From Nitrososphaera sp. (GTDB lineage: Archaea; Thermoproteota; Nitrososphaeria; Nitrososphaerales; Nitrososphaeraceae): 6,976 bases of DNA. Every line of letters begins with the position of its first letter. The first letter of the stretch is position 1. The translations under genes and the position numbers were made by a program. Location: positions 1-6,976 of the forward strand of contig JANWHJ010000077.1 of NCBI GenBank assembly GCA_025450475.1, written 5' to 3'. Shown in pieces: positions 5,637 through 6,976 of this stretch. The notes under the pieces are model-generated. The model ran no database searches. It had not been told where the DNA came from and saw only the letters and a list, made by a program, of their open reading frames with translations.

Positions 5637-6578
5637 TTCTGGTGTAACGGGGAAGGCGCCGCACGTCCTGCAGAACCTACCTGCAGGTGGCATGCACCCG
5701 CGGCATTGCGGGCAGCGAGACTCGCAATCTTCTTCTTTTGGCGTCGGGAAATATCTCCGGAAAATCGCGTAATAATTAAGGTGTTCCTTGCTCCTTATAG
5801 CGACCTTGTCTTGCTCCTTCGCTATCCTTGCCTTGTTCGTAAAGGTCAGGTCGTCGATCATTGCTTCTACATGATTTTGATATTTGTCTGTGGCCGCCCC
5901 ACGCTCTTGTGCCAGCTTGGGCCTCCAAGAAAGGTCGCCAAGCGTATTTTCAAAACATTTTCTCAGAACGAACTTGCCCCACTTGCTGCCTCTATACTCG
6001 CCCACTTTATCCCTTACTCCCATTGACTTTGCAAACAACGCAAACTCCTCGTCTAGGAAAGGTGTCTTTACTTTAATGCCAAGGTGCTCGCCGAGTTTCC
6101 TTGATGAAAAATGCATGACCTGCCAGAGTCGGTGCAGTTCTGAATCGAGCCTCTGCGGATCAGAATAGTAACGCACTAGGTAATTGTATCCGGCGAATAG
6201 CTCGTCGCCTCCGTCCCCTGTCATTATCGTGAAGTGGCCGTCTTTTTTTGCCTGCTCAATGCCTGCAAGTGCAACAACAGAATTCCTGACCTCTATAGGG
6301 TCGAACGTCTTGAATATTCGTATTGCCTGCTCTACAAGCTCTGCCATTCTGTTTTGGTCAAAAATGACCTCGACGTGGTGACGGCTGTATTTCTCTGCAA
6401 CCTGCCTCGCGTAGGCAAGGTCAGGCGCGCCTGCGCCAAAGCCGGCAGCTACAGAATATTTAGGGGGGAGTATGCTTGCCAGGATGCTACTGTCAAGCCC
6501 GCCAGAGAGCAATAACGCGTCCGCGCGGTTCCGCTCCACACTTTCTGTCAGCAGCCTGACTAGCTGTTTGCAGTGCAA
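5628..6578 (-). CDS. Stand-alone asparagine synthase domain protein with C-terminal zinc ribbon
   Basis: From the TTG at 6578 the product is 316 residues and contains the ATP-pyrophosphatase half of asparagine synthase B. The P-loop is SGGLDSS (25-31), TGDGGDELFAGY lies at 120-131, KTPFLDEE at 171-178 and the WRPKLAQERGAAT segment at 218-230. This half activates the aspartate side chain with ATP and transfers ammonia. The N-terminal glutaminase domain of normal AsnB (about 200 residues, starting with a catalytic Cys) is absent, so the enzyme would need free ammonia or a separate amidotransferase. After about residue 284 it has CPxC (C289, C292) and CRTC (C303, C306), plus C285 and C295: a zinc-ribbon tail unusual for AsnB. 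The start is uncertain. An in-frame TTG at 6638 would overlap the epimerase gene by 37 nt, and a GTG at 6539 would begin just before the P-loop. It lies 23 nt downstream of the epimerase on the same strand, probably an operon. It could amidate a substrate other than aspartate. Confidence 0.85.
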   Translation of the reverse strand: MHCKQLVRLLTESVERNRADALLLSGGLDSSILASILPPKYSVAAGFGAGAPDLAYARQVAEKYSRHHVEVIFDQNRMAELVEQAIRIFKTFDPIEVRNSVVALAGIEQAKKDGHFTIMTGDGGDELFAGYNYLVRYYSDPQRLDSELHRLWQVMHFSSRKLGEHLGIKVKTPFLDEEFALFAKSMGVRDKVGEYRGSKWGKFVLRKCFENTLGDLSWRPKLAQERGAATDKYQNHVEAMIDDLTFTNKARIAKEQDKVAIRSKEHLNYYAIFRRYFPTPKEEDCESRCPQCRGCMPPAGRFCRTCGAFPVTPESL

Positions 6579-6601
6579 TACCTGAGAGAACAGGATAGTG
6601 C

Positions 6602-6976
6602 CTATTCTTCTTTGCCGTTCGGTGGAGCCGCTTCGCAAAACTCTGTCAGAACGCCGTGAAGCGACTTGGGATGTATGAACGTAATCTTCCGGCCGTACGA
6701 GCCACTCCTCAGTCCGCCTAGCATCCTCATACCGTTGGCAGACGCCCTTGCCACGTCCTTTTCGATGTCGTCGGCAGTGATTGCAATGTGATGGATGCCT
6801 TCACCGCGCTCTTCCAAAAACTTTGAAATAGGGCTGTCCGGAGATGTCGGCTCCATGAGCTCGATTCTAGTGTCTTCGAGCATAAGCATAGCGACCTTGA
6901 CCTTTTCGGTTGGCACTTCCTCTATATCCAGCTTGTCAACATTCAGTATCTTTTGGTAGTTCTTTAGCGCCTCTTC
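6602..6976 (-). CDS. mce: Methylmalonyl-CoA epimerase (VOC/glyoxalase superfamily), N-terminus beyond window
   Basis: The reading frame stays open to the window edge (GAA GAG GCG at 6976 downward), so 124 C-terminal residues are visible and roughly 15-20 are missing. The sequence has the family marks: KVAMLMLEDTRIELMEP, then GEGIHHIAITADDIE, then GRKITFIHPKSLHGVLTEF. The histidine of GIHHIAI and the glutamate of LTEF are the likely metal ligands; the first-strand histidine lies outside the window. The enzyme interconverts the (S) and (R) forms of methylmalonyl-CoA. In Nitrososphaeria this links propionyl-CoA carboxylation to methylmalonyl-CoA mutase in the 3-hydroxypropionate/4-hydroxybutyrate cycle. 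An internal GTG at 6916 is not a credible start because family homology continues upstream of it. The asparagine-synthase-like gene follows on the same strand. A mutase gene further right would confirm the pathway role; other VOC enzymes are a less likely alternative. Confidence 0.88.
   Translation of the reverse strand, partial: EEALKNYQKILNVDKLDIEEVPTEKVKVAMLMLEDTRIELMEPTSPDSPISKFLEERGEGIHHIAITADDIEKDVARASANGMRMLGGLRSGSYGRKITFIHPKSLHGVLTEFCEAAPPNGKEE

Noticed and set aside
5668..5690. Repeated CCTGCAG motif
   Set aside because: Two short PstI-like copies within Cys/Pro/Ala codons of the zinc-ribbon region; explained by coding and too short to be a meaningful repeat.
5706..6168. Overlapping + strand open frames of 71-106 codons opposite the asparagine-synthase-like gene
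   Set aside because: They are mutually overlapping, have no domain, and lie antisense to conserved motifs.
1..6976. tRNA, rRNA, CRISPR array, insertion sequence or attachment site
   Set aside because: No cloverleaf-like sequence, regularly spaced repeats, transposase/integrase motif or terminal inverted repeats were seen; gene spacing is tight and composition appears even.

Overview
The window looks like chromosome from an ammonia-oxidising archaeon of the Nitrososphaeria (Thaumarchaeota), most probably a Nitrososphaera-type soil lineage. The main clue is a gene for archaeal ammonia monooxygenase subunit C at the left edge. Supporting clues are a methylmalonyl-CoA epimerase (an enzyme of the archaeal 3-hydroxypropionate/4-hydroxybutyrate CO2-fixation cycle) at the right edge, archaeal TATA-like elements with very short or absent leaders, T-rich terminators, and secreted proteins rich in N-glycosylation sequons. 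The species assignment is from memory of the families, not from a search.

Left part (1-1981, + strand): an amoC copy with both predicted copper-site motifs and no amoA or amoB directly downstream. It is closed by a strong hairpin plus T-tract. Next comes a secreted protein with an uncharacterised beta-rich N-terminal domain fused to a dienelactone-hydrolase-type alpha/beta hydrolase with an intact Cys-Asp-His triad. A T-rich stretch of about 20 bp separates it from the next, convergent unit.

Middle (5361 down to 2001, - strand): a tightly coupled three-gene operon. It encodes a MacB/LolD-type ABC ATPase, a large extracytoplasmic membrane-anchored protein with Ig-like/CARDB-type repeats, and a MacB/FtsX-type permease. 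The junctions are TAATG and ATGA overlaps, so the three products are likely made together and work as one export or mechanotransmission complex at the cell surface. A 20-bp palindrome resembling a repressor operator lies just upstream of its probable promoter.

Right part (5418-6976): a YHS-domain metal-binding mini-protein on the + strand, divergent from the ABC operon, with an ambiguous start and possible 1-nt frameshift. Its 3' end overlaps by 9 nt the convergent end of a stand-alone asparagine-synthase domain protein. That protein lacks the glutaminase half and carries a C-terminal zinc ribbon. It is read from the - strand just downstream of, or overlapping, the epimerase gene, which runs off the window. 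No tRNA, rRNA, CRISPR, insertion sequence or phage gene was seen, and no gene-free stretch exceeds 300 bases.
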